Assembly: GCF_051401765.1 (NCBI RefSeq) | Contig: NW_027480440.1 | Location: 6,386,001-6,450,000, forward strand | DNA: 64,000 bases | Direction: 5' to 3' | Source: Calliopsis andreniformis | Lineage: Eukaryota > Arthropoda > Insecta > Hymenoptera > Andrenidae | Part shown: positions 34,536-48,260 of the stretch, piece after piece | Position numbering within the stretch: the first letter of the stretch is position 1 | How the letters are laid out: every line of letters begins with the position of its first letter | The notes under the pieces: generated by a model | What the model saw: only the letters and a program-made list of their open reading frames with translations | Told to the model about the DNA's origin: nothing | The model's database searches: none | Program-made: the position numbers and the translations under genes

Positions 34536-35830
34536 TGAAGATTGAGGATTGAGTATCGATGATTGAGGATTGAGGATTGATGATTGAGGATTGCGGGTTG
34601 ATTACTGAGGGTTGAGGATTGAGGGTTGAGGATTGAGTATTGAAGATCGAAGATTGAGGATTGATGATTGACGATTGAAGATTGAGGATTGAGGATTGAG
34701 GATTGAGGACTGAGGATTGAGGATTGAGGATTGAGGATTGATCGTTGAGGATTGAGTATTGACGATTGAGGATTGAGGTATGAAGATTGAGTGTCGTGGA
34801 GTGAGGATTGAGGATTGAGGGTTGAAGATTGACGATTGAGGACTGACGATTGAAGATTCAGGACTGAGCATTGAAAACTGAGGATTATGTATATTCTAGT
34901 GAGGATTGAATATTGAGGATTGAGGATTGAGGATTGAGGATTAAGGGTTGAGAATTGAAGGTTGAGGTTTGAGGATCGACGATTGAGGATCGGGTATTGA
35001 GTATTTAGGATTGAAGATTGAGGTTTGAGGACGGAAGGTTGAGGATTGAGGATTGAGGATTGAGGATTGAGGATTGAGGATTGAGGATTGAGGATTGAGG
35101 ATTGAGGATTGAGGATTGAGGATTGAGGATTGAGGATTGAGGATTGAGGATTGCGGATAAAGGATTGAAAATTGAGTATTGAGGCTTGAGCACTGAGGAC
35201 TGAGGATTGAGTGTTGAGGACGGAGGATTCAGGATTGAGGATTGAGAATTGAGGACTGCGTATTGAGGATTGCCGATAAAGGATTGGAGATTGAGTATTG
35301 AGGATTGAGGACTCAGGGTTGAGGATTTAGGATTGACGATTGAGGTTTGAGGATTGAAGATTGAGAATTGTGTATTTAAGTTTCAAGATTGAAGATTGAG
35401 GTTGAAGTTTGAGGATTTAGGATTGATAATTGAGGATTGAGGATTGGGGATTGTGGTCTGAATATTGAGGATCGAGTATTGAGGATTGAGGATTGAGGAT
35501 TCAGGTTTGACGACGGAGGATTGAAGATTGAGGATTCAGGATTGAGGTTTGAGGACGGAAGATTGAGGATTGAGGATTGAGGATTGAGGATTGAGGATTG
35601 AGGATTGAGGATTGAGGATTGCGGATAAAGGATTGAAAATTGAGTATTGAGGCCTGAGGACTGAGGACTGAGGATTGAGTATGGAGGATTGAGGATTGAT
35701 GATTGAGGATCGAGGATTGAGGATTGAGTATTGAGGATTGAAGATTGAGGATTGCGAATAAAGGATTGAAGAATGAGAATAGAGGATTGAGAACTCATGG
35801 TTGAGGATTGAGGATTGACGATTGACGATT
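34536..35830 (+). repeat. 1.3-kb duplication, copy 2
   Basis: This repeats 29824-31125, with the same C-block variant, the ATTGAGT-GTTGAGG order near 35210 and the ATTGCGA-ATAAAGG order near 35752. The match ends near 35830. Confidence 0.88.
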
Positions 35831-38245
35831 GACGATTGAGGATTGAGGATTGAGGATTGAGAATTGAGGACTGCGTATTGAGGATTGCGGATAAAGGATT
35901 GGAGATTGAGTATTGAGGATTGAGGACTCAGGGTTGAGGATGGAGGATTGACGATTTAGGTTTGAGGATTGAAGATTGAGAATTGTGCATTTATGTTTCA
36001 AGATTGAGGATTGAGGTTGAAGTTTGAGGATTTAGGATCGATAATTGAGGATTGAGGATTGGGGATTGTGGTCTGAATATTGAGGATCGAGTATTGAGGA
36101 TTGAGGATTGAGGATTCAGGTTTGTCGACGGAGGATTGAAGATTGAGGATTCAGGATTGAGGTTTGAGGACGGAAGATTGAGGATTGAGGATTGAGGATT
36201 GAGGATTGCGGATAAAGGATTGAAAATTGAGTATTGAGGCTTGAGGACTGAGGACTGAGGCTTGAGGATTGAGGATTGAGGATTGCTGATTGAGGATTGA
36301 GGATTGAGTATTGAGTATTGAGGATTGAAGATTGAGGATTGCGAATAAAGGATTGAAGAATGAGAATTGAGGATTGAGGACTCAGGGTTGAGGATTGAGG
36401 ATTGACGGTGACGATTGAAGTTTGAGGAGTGATGATTGAGAATTGAGGACTGAGTATTGGGGTCTGCGGATAAAGGATTGAAGATTGAGTATAGAGGATA
36501 GAGGACTCAGGGTTGAGGATTGAGGATTGACGATTGAGGTTTGAGGATTGAAGATTGAGAATTGTGTTCTCATGTTTCAAGATTGAGGATTGAGGTTGAA
36601 GTTTGAGGATTTAGGATTGATAATTGGGAATTGAGGATTGAGGATTGAGGTTTGAGGATTGAAGATTGAGAATTGTGTATTTATGTTTCAAGATTGAGGA
36701 TTGAGGTTGAAGTTTGGGGATTTAGGATTAATAATTGAGGATTGAGGATTGGGGATTGTGGTTTGAATATTGAGGATCGAGTATTGAGGATTGAGGATTA
36801 AGGATTTATGTTTGACGACGGAGGATTGAAGATTGAGGATTGAGGATTGAGGTTTGAGGACGGAAGATTGACGATTGAGGATTGAGGATAGAGGACTGAG
36901 GATTGAGGATTGAGGATTGAGGATTGAGGATTGAGGACTGCGGATAAAGGATTGAAAATTGAGTATTGAGGCTTGAGGACTGAGGACTGAGGATTGAGGA
37001 TTGAGGATTGAGGATTGATGATTGAGGATTTAGGATTGAGGATTGCGTATTGAGGATTGAAGATTGAGGATTGCGGATAAAGGATTGAAGAACGAGAATT
37101 GAGGATTGTGGACTCAGGGTTGAGGATTGAGGATTGACGATTGACGATTGACGATTGAGGTTTGAGGATTGATGATTGAGGATTGAGGACTGAGTATTGG
37201 GGACTGCGGATAAAGGATTGAAGATTGAGTATTGAGGATTGAGGACTCAGGGTTGAGGATTGAGGATTGACGATTGAGGTTTGTGGATTGAAGAATGAGA
37301 ATTGTGTACTCATATTTCAAGATAGAGGATTGAGGTTGAAGTTTGAGGACTAAGGATTGATAATTGAGGATTGAGGATTGAGGATTGAGGATTGAGGATT
37401 GAGGATTGAGGATTGCGGATTGCGGATAAAGTATTGAAAATTGAGTATTGAGGCTTGAGCACTGAGGACTGAGGATTGAGGTTTCAGGACGGTGGATTGA
37501 GGATTGAGTATTGAGAATTGAGGACTGAGTATTGGGGATTGCGGATAAAGGATTGAAGATTGAATATTGAGGATTGAGGACTCAGGGCTGAGGATTGAGG
37601 ATTGACGATTGAGGTTTGAGTATTGAAGATTGAGTATTGTGTATTTATGTTTCAAGATTGAGGATTGAGCTTGAAGTTTGAGGATTTAGGATTGATAATT
37701 GAGGATTGAGGATTGGGGATTGAGTATTGAGGATTGAAGAATGAGGATTGATGATTGATGATTGAAGATTTAGGACTGAGGATTGCGGACTGAAGGGTGA
37801 GGATTGAGTGCTGTGAATTTATGATTGACAATTGCATATTGAGTGTTGAGGCTTGAGGACTGAGGATTGAGGATTGAGGTTTGAGGACCGAGGATTGAGG
37901 ATAGAGGATTGAGAATTGAGGACTGAGTATTGAGGATTGCGGATAAAGGATTGAAAATTGAGTATTGAGGCTTGAGGTCTGAGGACTGAGGATTGAGGTT
38001 TGAGGACGGAGGATTGAGGATTGAGGATTGAGAATTGAGGACTGAGTATTGAGGATTGCGGATAAAGGATTGAAGATTGATTATTGGGGATTGAGGACTC
38101 AGGGTTGAGGATTGAGGATTGGCGATAGAAGTTTGAGGATTGAAGATTGTGAATTGTGTATTCATGTTTCAAGATTGAAGATTGAGAATGACGTTTGAGG
38201 ATTTAGGGTTGATAATTGAGGATTGAGGATTGGGGATTGTGGACT
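35830..38245 (+). repeat. Array segment related to 5140-6250 and 48090-49300
   Basis: A-boxes lie near 35990, 36568, 36679, 37309, 37644 and 38160, with a B-box near 37808. The part 36960-38170 matches 48090-49300 at an offset of about 11131 bp on the right. A one-base loss at about 36405 (GTGACG) breaks register locally. No gene is visible. Confidence 0.78.
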
Positions 38246-39210
38246 GAATATTGAGGATCGAGTATTGAGGATTGAGGATTGAGGATTTAGGTTTGATGAC
38301 GGAGGATTGAGGATTGAGTATTGAGGATTGAGGATTGAGGATTGAGGATTGAGGATTGAGGATTGCGGATAAAGGATTGAAGAATGAGTATTGAGGATTG
38401 AGGACTCAGCGTTGAGGATTGAGGATTGACGATTGACGATTGACGATTGAGGTTTGAGGATTGAAGATTGAGAATTGTGTATTCATGTTTCAAGATTGAG
38501 GATAGAGGTTGCAGTTTGAGGACTTAGGGTTGATAATTGAGGATTGAGGATTGGGGATTGAGGACTGAAGATTGAGGATCGAGTATTGAGTATTGAGGAT
38601 TGAGGTTTGAGGATTGAGGACGGAAGATTGAGGACTGAGGATTGAGAATTGAGTGTTGAGGATTGAAGATTGAGGATTGAGTATTGATGATTGAGGATTG
38701 AGGATTGAGGATTGAGGATTGAGGGTTGATTACTGAACGGTTGAGGATTGAGGGTTGATTACTCAGTGTTGAGGATGGAGGGTTGAGGATTGAGGATTGA
38801 TGGTAGAGGATTGAGGATTGATGATTGAGGATTGAGGATTGAGGATTCAGGATTGATGATTGAGAATAGAGGATTGAGGATTCAGCATTGAGGATTGAGT
38901 GTTGAGGACTGAAGATTGAGGATTTAGAATTGATGATTGAGGATTGAGGATTGAGGCTTGAGGACTGAGGATTGAGGATCGAGTATTGAGGCTTGAGGAT
39001 TGAGGATTGAGGATCGAGTGTTGAGGCTTGAGGATCTAGGATAGAGGATTGGGTATTGAGGCTTGAGGATAAAGTATTGAAGATTGAGTATTGAGGATTG
39101 AGGACTCAGGGTTGAGGATTGAGGATTTACGATTGAGGTTTGAGGATTGAAGACGGAGAATTGTGTATTCATGTTTCAAGATTGAGGACTGAGGTTGAAA
39201 TTTGAGGATC
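38245..39210 (+). repeat. 1.0-kb duplication, copy 2
   Basis: This repeats 31480-32490 with an exact six-heptamer deletion near 39025. The one-base insertion after ACTGAAC (38728) is shared with copy 1. The match ends just after the A-box near 39168. Confidence 0.88.
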
Positions 39211-39389
39211 TAGGATTGATAAATGAGGATTGAGGATTGGGGTTGAGGACTGAAGATTGAGGATCGAGTTTTGAGGATTGAGGATTGAGGATTGAGGTTT
39301 GAGGACTCAGGGATGAGGATTGAGGATTGACGGTTGAGGATTGAGGATTGAATATTGAGAATTGTGTATTCATGTTTCAAGATTGAGGA

Positions 39390-39960
39390 TTGAGGTTGAA
39401 GTTTGAGTATTTAGGATTGATAATTGAGGATTCTGGATTGGGGATTGAGGACTGATGATTGAGGATTGAGGACTGAGGAATGAGGGTTGAGGATTGAGGT
39501 TTGAGTATTGAGGATTGAGGATTGCGGATTGAGGATTGAGGATTGAGGTTTGAGGCTCGAGGTTTGAAGATTGAGTATTGAGGATTGAGGATTGAGGATT
39601 GCGGATTGAGGATTGAGGATTGAGAATTGTGGGTCGAGGATTGAAGATTGAAGATTGAGTTTTCAGGATTGTTGATTGAAGATTGAGGACCGAGTGTTGA
39701 GGATCGAGTATTGAGGATTGAGGATTGAGGATTTAGGTTTGACGACGGAGGATTGAAGATTGAGGATTGAGGATTGAGGTTTGAGGACGGAAGGTTGAGT
39801 ATTGAGAATTGAGGATTGAGGATTGAGGATTGAGTATTGAGGATTGAGGATTGAGGATTGAGGATTGCGGATAAAGGATTGAAGATTGAGTATTGAGGCT
39901 TGAGGACTGAGGACTGAGGATTGAGTATTGAGGATTGAGGATTGATGATTGAGGATTGAG
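39390..39960 (+). repeat. 846-bp-spaced D-block segment, copy 1
   Basis: The stretch matches 40236-40800 at an offset of 846 bp and contains a D-block. Only its first 570 bp are repeated; the remainder of the 846 bp (39960-40235) is the start of the 3.3-kb unit. The copies differ at, for example, ACCGAGT versus ACCGAGA near the end of the block. Confidence 0.82.
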
Positions 39961-39969
39961 TATTGAGGA

Positions 39970-42900
39970 TTCAGGATTGAGGATTGAGAATAGAGGATTG
40001 AGGATTGAGGATTGAGGATCGAGTGTTGAGGCTTGAGGATTCAGGATTGAGGTTTGAGGACAGAGGATTGAGGATTGAGGATCTAGGATAGAGGATTGGG
40101 TATTGAGGCTTGAGGATAAAGTATTGAAGATTGAGTATTGAGGATTGAGGACTCAGGGTTGAGGATTGAGGATTTACGATTGAGGTTTGAGGATTGAAGA
40201 TGGAGAATTGTGTATTCATGTTTCAAGATTGAGGACTGAGGTTGAAATTTGAGTATTTAGGATTGATAATTGAGGATTCTGGATTGGGGATTGAGGACTG
40301 ATGATTGAGGATTGAGGACTGAGGAATGAGGGTTGAGGATTGAGGTTTGAGTATTGAGGATTGAGGATTGCGGATTGAGGATTGAGGATTGAGGTTTGAG
40401 GCTCGAGGTTTGAAGATTGAGTATTGAGGATTGAGGATTGAGGATTGCGGATTGAGGATTGAGGATTGAGAATTGTGGGTCGAGGATTGAAGATTGAAGA
40501 TTGAGGTTTCAGGATTGTTGATTGAAGATTGAGGACCGAGAGTTGAGGATCGAGTATTGAGGATTGAGGATTGAGGATTTAGGTTTGACGACGGAGGATT
40601 GAAGATTGAGGATTGAGGATTGAGGTTTGAGGACGGAAGGTTGAGTATTGAGAATTGAGGATTGAGGATTGAGGATTGAGTATTGAGGATTGAGGATTGA
40701 GGATTGAGGATTGCGGATAAAGGATTGAAGATTGAGTATTGAGGCTTGAGGACTGAGGACTGAGGATTGAGTATTGAGGATTGAGGATTGATGATTGAGG
40801 ATTGAGGATTGAGGATTGAGTATTGAGGATTGTAGATTGAGGATTGATGATTGATGGCTGAAGATTGAGGACTGAGGATTGCGGACTGAAGGGTGAGGAT
40901 TGAGTGCTGTGAATTTATGATTGACAATTGCATATTGAGTGTTGAGGCTTGAAGACTGAGGATTGAGGATTGAGGTTTGAGGACGGAGGATTGAGGATTG
41001 AGGATTGAGAATTGAGGACTGAGTATTGAGGATTGCGGATAAAGGATTGAAGATTGAGTATTGAGGATTGAGGACTCAGTGTTGAGGATTGAGGATTGAC
41101 GATAGAGGTTTGAGGATTGAAGATTGAGAATTGTGTATTCATGTTTCAAGATTGAGGATTGAGGTTGCAGTTTGAGGACTTGGGGTTGATAATTGAGGAT
41201 TGAGGATTGGGGATTGAGGACTGAAGATTGAGGATCGAGTATTGAGTATTGAGGATTGAGGATTGAGGTTTGAGGACGGAAGATTGAGGACTAGGGATTG
41301 AGAATTGAGTGTTGAGGATTGAAGATTGAGGATTGAGGATTGAGGATTGAGGATTAAGGGTTGAGAATTGAAGGTTGAGGTCTGAGGATTGACGATTGAG
41401 GATCGGGTATTGAGTATTGAGGATTGAGGATTGAGGTTTGAGAACGGAAGATTGAGGATTGAGGATTGAGGATTGAGGATTGAGGATTGAGGATTGAGGA
41501 TTGAGGATTGAGGATTGAGGATTGAGGATTGAGGATTGAGGATTGAGGATTGCGGATAAAGGATTGAAAATTGAGTATTGAGGCTTGAGGACTGAGGACT
41601 GAGGATTGAGGATTGAGGATTGAGGATTGATGATAGAGGATTGAGGATTGAGTATTGAGTATTGAGGATTGAAGATTCAGGAATGCGGATAAAGGATTGA
41701 AGAACGAGAATTGAGGATTGAGGACTCAGGGTTGAGGATTGAGGATTGACGATTGACGATTGAGGTTTGAGGATTGATGATTGAGAAATGAGGATTGAGG
41801 ATTGAGGATTGCGGATGAAGGATTGAGAATTGAGAATTGAGGCTTGAGGACTGAGGACTGAGGACTGAGAATTGAGGATTGAGGATTGAGGATTTATGAT
41901 TGAGGATTGAGGATTGAGGATTGAGTATTGAGTATTGAAGATTGAGGATTGACGTTTAATGATTGAAGATTGAGGAATGAGGAATGCGGACTGAACGGTG
42001 AGGATTGAGTGCTGTGTATTTATGATTGACAATTGCATATTGAGTGTTGAGGCTTGAGGACTGAGGATTGAGGATTGAAGTTTGAGGACGGAGGTTTGAG
42101 GATTGAGGATTGAGAATTGAGGACTGAGTATTGAGGATTGCGATTAAAGGCTTGAAGATTGACTGTTGATGATTGAGGACTCAGGGTTGAGGAATGAGGA
42201 TTGACGATAGAGGTTTGAGGATTGAAGATTGAGAATTGTGTATTCATGTTTCAAGATTGAGGATTGAGGATGAAGTTTGAGGATCTAGGGTTGATAATTG
42301 AGGATTGAGGATTGGGGATTGTGGACTGAATATTGAGGATCGAGTATTGAGTATTGAGGATTCAGCATTGAGGATTGAGTGTTGAGGACTGAAGATTGAG
42401 GATTAAGAATTGATGATTGGGGACTGAGGATTGAGGCTTGAGGACTGAGTATTGTGGATCGAGTATTGAGCTTGAGGATTGAGGATTGAGGTTTGAGGAA
42501 GGAGGATTGAGGATTGAGTATTGAGGATTGAGGATTGAGTATTGAGGATTGCGGTAAAGGATTGAAGATTGAGTATTGAGGATTGAGGTCACAGGGTTGA
42601 GGATTGGTGATTTACGATTGAGGTTTGAGGATTGAAGATGGAGAACTGTGTATTCATATTTCAAGATTGAGGATTGAGGTTGAAATTTGAGGATTTAGGA
42701 TTGATAATTGAGGATTGAGGATTGGGGATTGAGGATTGATGATTGATGATTGAAGATTGAGGACTGAGGATTGCGGACTGAAGGGTGAAGTTTGAGTGCT
42801 GTGAATTTATGATTGACAATTGCATATTGAGAGTTGAGGCTTGAGGACTGAGGACTGAGTGTCGAGTATTGAGGCTTGAGGATTCAGGACTGAGGTTGGG

Positions 42901-43300
42901 GACAGAGGATTGAGGATTGAGTATTGAGGCTTGCGGATAAAGGATTGAAGATTGAGTATTGAGGATTGAGGACTCAGTGTTGAGGATTGAGGATTGACGA
43001 TAGAGGTTTGAGGATTGAAGATTGAGAATTGTGTATTCATGTTTCAAGATTGAGGATTGAGGTTGCAGTTTGAGGACTTGGGGTTGATAATTGAGGATTG
43101 AGGATTGGGGATTGAGGACTGAAGATTGAGGATCGAGTATTGAGTATTGAGGATTGAGGATTGAGGTTTGAGGACGGAAGATTGAGGACTAGGGATTGAG
43201 AATTGAGTGTTGAGGATTGAAGATTGAGGATTGAGGATTGAGGATTGAGGATTAAGGGTTGAGAATTGAAGGTTGAGGTCTGAGGATTGACGATTGAGGA
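39970..43300 (+). repeat. 3.3-kb tandem duplication, copy 1
   Basis: This unit repeats at 43300-46620 with an offset of 3317 bp, then 3324 bp after the pure run (14 units at 41451-41548, 15 units at 44768-44872), then 3345 bp on the right. It contains a D-block, B-boxes near 40904, 42009 and 42797 and A-boxes near 40216, 41138, 42243, 42653 and 43036. Confidence 0.92.
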
Positions 43301-46300
43301 TCGGGTATTGAGGCTTGAGGATTGAGGATTGAGGATCGAGTGTTGAGGCTTGAGGATTCAGGATTGAAGTTTGAGGACAGAGGATTGAGGATTGAGGATC
43401 TAGGATAGAGGATTGGGTATTGAGGCTTGAGGATAAAGTATTGAAGATTGAGTATTGAGGATTGAGGACTCAGGGTTGAGGATTGAGGATTTACGATTGA
43501 GGTTTGAGGATTGAAGATGGAGAATTGTGTATTCATGTTTCAAGATTGAGGACTGAGGTTGAAATTTGAGTATTTAGGATTGATAATTGAGGATTCTGGA
43601 TTGGGGATTGAGGACTGATGATTGAGGATTGAGGACTGAGGAATGAGGGTTGAGGATTGAGGTTTGAGTATTGAGGATTGAGGATTGCGGATTGAGGATT
43701 GAGGATTGAGGTTTGAGGCTCGAGGTTTGAAGATTGAGTATTGAGGATTGAGGATTGAGGATTGCGGATTGAGGATTGAGGATTGAGAATTGTGGGTCGA
43801 GGATTGAAGATTGAAGATTGAGGTTTCAGGATTGTTGATTGAAGATTGAGGACCGAGAGTTGAGGATCGAGTATTGAGGATTGAGGATTGAGGATTTAGG
43901 TTTGACGACGGAGGATTGAAGATTGAGGATTGAGGATTGAGGTTTGAGGACGGAAGGTTGAGTATTGAGAATTGAGGATTGAGGATTGAGGATTGAGTAT
44001 TGAGGATTGAGGATTGAGGATTGAGAATTGCGGATAAAGGATTGAAGATTGAGTATTGAGGCTTGAGGACTGAGGACTGAGGATTGAGTATTGAGGATTG
44101 AGGATTGATGATTGAGGATTGAGGATTGAGGATTGAGTATTGAGGATTGTAGATTGAGGATTGATGATTGATGGCTGAAGATTGAGGACTGAGGATTGCG
44201 GACTGAAGGGTGAGGATTGAGTGCTGTGAATTTATGATTGACAATTGCATATTGAGTGTTGAGTCTTGAAGACTGAGGATTGAGGATTGAGGTTTGAGGA
44301 CGGAGGATTGAGGATTGAGGATTGAGAATTGAGGACTGAGTATTGAGGATTGCGGATAAAGGATTGAAGATTGAGTATTGAGGATTGAGGACTCAGTGTT
44401 GAGGATTGAGGATTGACGATAGAGGTTTGAGGATTGAAGATTGAGAATTGTGTATTCATGTTTCAAGATTGAGGATTGAGGTTGCAGTTTGAGGACTTGG
44501 GGTTGATAATTGAGGATTGAGGATTGGGGATTGAGGACTGAAGATTGAGGATCGAGTATTGAGTATTGAGGATTGAGGATTGAGGTTTGAGGACGGAAGA
44601 TTGAGGACTAGGGATTGAGAATTGAGTGTTGAGGATTGAAGATTGAGGATTGAGGATTGAGGATTGAGGATTAAGGGTTGAGAATTGAAGGTTGAGGTCT
44701 GAGGATTGACGATTGAGGATCGGGTATTGAGTATTGAGGATTGAGGATTGAGGTTTGAGAACGGAAGATTGAGGATTGAGGATTGAGGATTGAGGATTGA
44801 GGATTGAGGATTGAGGATTGAGGATTGAGGATTGAGGATTGAGGATTGAGGATTGAGGATTGAGGATTGAGGATTGCGGATAAAGGATTGAAAATTGAGT
44901 ATTGAGGCTTGAGGACTGAGGACTGAGGATTGAGGATTGAGGATTGAGGATTGATGATAGAGGATTGAGGATTGAGTATTGAGTATTGAGGATTGAAGTT
45001 TCAGGAATGCGGATAAAGGATTGAAGAACGAGAATTGAGGATTGAGGACTCAGGGTTGAGGATTGAGGATTGACGATTGACGATTGAGGTTTGAGGATTG
45101 ATGATTGAGAAATGAGGATTGAGGATTGAGGATTGCGGATAAAGGATTGAGAATTGAGAATTGAGGCTTGAGGACTGAGGACTGAGGACTGAGAATTGAG
45201 GATTGAGGATTGAGGATTTATGATTGAGGATTGAGGATTGAGGATTGAGTATTGAGTATTGAAGATTGAGGATTGACGTTTAATGATTGAAGATTGAGGA
45301 ATGAGGAATGCGGACTGAACGGTGAGGATTGAGTGCTTTGTATTTATGATTGACAATTGCATATTGAGTGTTGAGGCTTGAGGACTGAGGATTGAGGATT
45401 GAAGTTTGAGGACGGAGGTTTGAGGATTGAGGATTGAGAATTGAGGACTGAGTATTGAGGATTGCGATTAAAGGCTTGAAGATTGACTGTTGATGATTGA
45501 GGACTCAGGGTTGAGGAATGAGGATTGACGATAGAGGTTTGAGGATTGAAGATTGAGAATTGTGTATTCATGTTTCAAGATTGAGGATTGAGGATGAAGT
45601 TTGAGGATCTAGGGTTGATAATTGAGGATTGAGGATTGGGGATTGTGGACTGAATATTGAGGATCGAGTATTGAGTATTGAGGATTCAGCATTGAGGATT
45701 GAGTGTTGAGGACTGAAGATTGAGGATTAAGAATTGATGATTGGGGATTGAGGATTGAGGCTTGAGGACTGAGTATTGTGGATCGAGTATTGAGCTTGAG
45801 GATTGAGGATTGAGGTTTGAGGAAGGAGGATTGAGGATTGAGTATTGAGGATTGAGGATTGAGTATTGAGGATTGCGGTAAAGGATTGAAGATTGAGTAT
45901 TGAGGATTGAGGTCCCAGGGTTGAGGATTGGTGATTTACGATTGAGGTTTGAGGATTGAAGATGGAGAACTGTGTATTCATATTTCAAGATTGAGGATTG
46001 AGGTTGAAATTTGAGGATTTAGGATTGATAATTGAGGATTGAGGATTGGGGATTGAGGATTGATGATTGATGATTGAAGATTGAGGACTGAGGATTGCGG
46101 ACTGAAGGGTGAAGTTTGAGTGCTGTGAATTTATGATTGACAATTGCGTATTGAGAGTTGAGGCTTGAGGACTGAGGACTGAGTGTCGAGTATTGAGGCT
46201 TGAGGATTCAGGACTGAGGTTGGGGACAGAGGATTGAGGATTGAGGATTTAGGATAGAGGATTGAGTATTGAGGCTTGCGGATAAAGGATTGAAGATTGA

Positions 46301-46620
46301 GTATTGAGGATTGAGGACTCAGTGTTGAGGATTGAGGATTGACGATAGAGGTTTGAGGATTGAAGATTGAGAATTGTGTATTCATGTTTCAAGATTGAGG
46401 ATTGAGGTTGAAATTTGAGGATTTAAGGTTGATAATTGAGGATTGAGGATTGGGGATTGTGGACTGAATATTGGGGATCGTGTATTGAGGATTGAGGATT
46501 GAGGATTTAGGTTTGATGACGGAGGATTGAGGATTGAGTATTGAGGATTGAGGATTGAGGATTGAGGATTGAGGATTGCGGATAAAGGATTGAAGAATGA
46601 GTATTGAGGATTGAGGACTC
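43300..46620 (+). repeat. 3.3-kb tandem duplication, copy 2
   Basis: This is a direct repeat of 39970-43300. Local register slips near 42466, 42549 and 42893 (6-bp units) recur about 3324-3330 bp later near 45790, 45873 and 46220, which confirms common descent. The right border is uncertain; clear matching ends soon after the A-box near 46381. Confidence 0.9.
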
Positions 46621-46980
46621 AGGGTTGAGGATTGACGATTGACGATTGAGGTTTCAGGATCGAAGATTGAGAATTGTGTATTCATGTTTCAAGATTGAGG
46701 ACTGAGGTTGCAGTTTGAGGACTTAGGGTTGATAATTGAGGATTGAGGAATGGGGATTGAGGACTGAAGATTGAGGATCGAGTATTGAGTATTGAGGATT
46801 GAGGATTGAAGTTGAGGACGGAAGATTGAGGACTGAGGATTGAGAATTGAGTGTTGAGGATTGAAGATTGAGGATTGAGGACTGACGATTGAAGATTCAG
46901 GACTGAGCATTGAAAACTGAGAATTAAGGATATTCTAGTGAGGATCGAAAATTGAGGATTGAGGATTGAGGATTGAGGAT
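46390..46980 (+). repeat. Linking segment with partial C-block
   Basis: This segment has A-boxes near 46381 and 46681. The right part of a C-block (46870-46945, ending ATATTCT-AGTGAGG) is present without its left part. A 6-bp unit also occurs near 46810. No gene is visible. Confidence 0.75.
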
Positions 46981-48260
46981 TAAGGGTTGAGAATTGAAGG
47001 CTGAGGATTGACGATTGACGATTGAGATTTGAGGATCGAAGATTGAGAATTGTGTATTCATGTTTCAAGATTGAGGATTGAGGTGGCAGTTTGAGGACTT
47101 GGGGTTGATAATTGAGGATTGAGGATTGGGGATTGAGGACTGAAGATTAAGGATCGAGTATTGAGTATTGAGGATTGAGGATTGAGGTTTGAGGACGGAA
47201 GATTGAGGACTGAGGATTGAGAATTGAGTGTTGAGGATTGAAGATTGAGGATTGAGTATTGATGATTGAGGATTGAGGATTGAGGATTGAGGATTGAGGG
47301 TTGATTACTGAGGGTTGAGGATTGAGGGTTGAGGATTGAGGATTGAAGATCGAAGATTGAGGATTGATGATTGATGATTGAAGATTGAGGATTGAGGATT
47401 GAGGATTGAGTATTGAGGATTGAAGATTGATGATTGACGTTTAATGATTGAAGATTGAGGACTGAGGAATGCGGACTGAAGGGTGAGGATTGAGTGCTGT
47501 GTATTTATGATTGACAATTGCATATTGAGTGTTGAGGCTTGAGGACTGAGGATTGAGGATTGAGGTTTGAGGACGGCGGATTGAGGATTGAGGATTGAGA
47601 ATTGAGGACTGAGTATTGAGGATTGCGGATAAAGGCTTGAAGATTGAGTGTTGAGGATTGAGGACTCAGGGTTGAGGATTGAGGATTGACGATAGAGGTT
47701 TGAGGATAGAAGATTGAGAATTGTGTATTCATGTTTCAAGATTGAGGATTGAGGTTGAAGTTTGAGGATTTAGGATTGATAATTGGGAATTGAGGATTGA
47801 GGATTGAGGTTTGAGGATTGAAGATTGAGAATTGTGTATTTATGTTTCAGGATTGAGGTTTGAGGTTGAAGTTTGGGGATTTAGGATTAATAATTGAGGA
47901 TTGAGGATTGGGGATTGTGGTCTGAATATTGAGGATCGAGTATTGAGGATTGAGGATTAAGGATTTAGGTTTGACGACGGAGGATTGAAGATTGAGGATT
48001 GAGGATTGAGGTTTGAGGACGGAAGATTGAGGATTGAGGATTGAGGTTTGAGGACTGAGGGTTGAGGATTGAGGATTGAGGATTGAGGACAGAGGACTGC
48101 GGATAAAGGATTGAAAATTGAGTATTGAGGCTTGAGGACTGAGGACTGAGGATTGAGGATTGAGGATTGAGGATTGACGATTGAGGATTTAGGATTCAGG
48201 ATTGCGTATTGAGGATTGAAGATTGAGGATTGCGGATAAAGGATTGGAGAATGAGGATTG
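46980..48260 (+). repeat. Long-range duplicated segment, copy 2 (partner 12800-14180)
   Basis: This repeats 12800-14180 about 34.1 kb away, with ten heptamers fewer. It includes the GCTGTGT B-box near 47494 and the 111-bp A-box pair 47727/47838. Confidence 0.82.
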
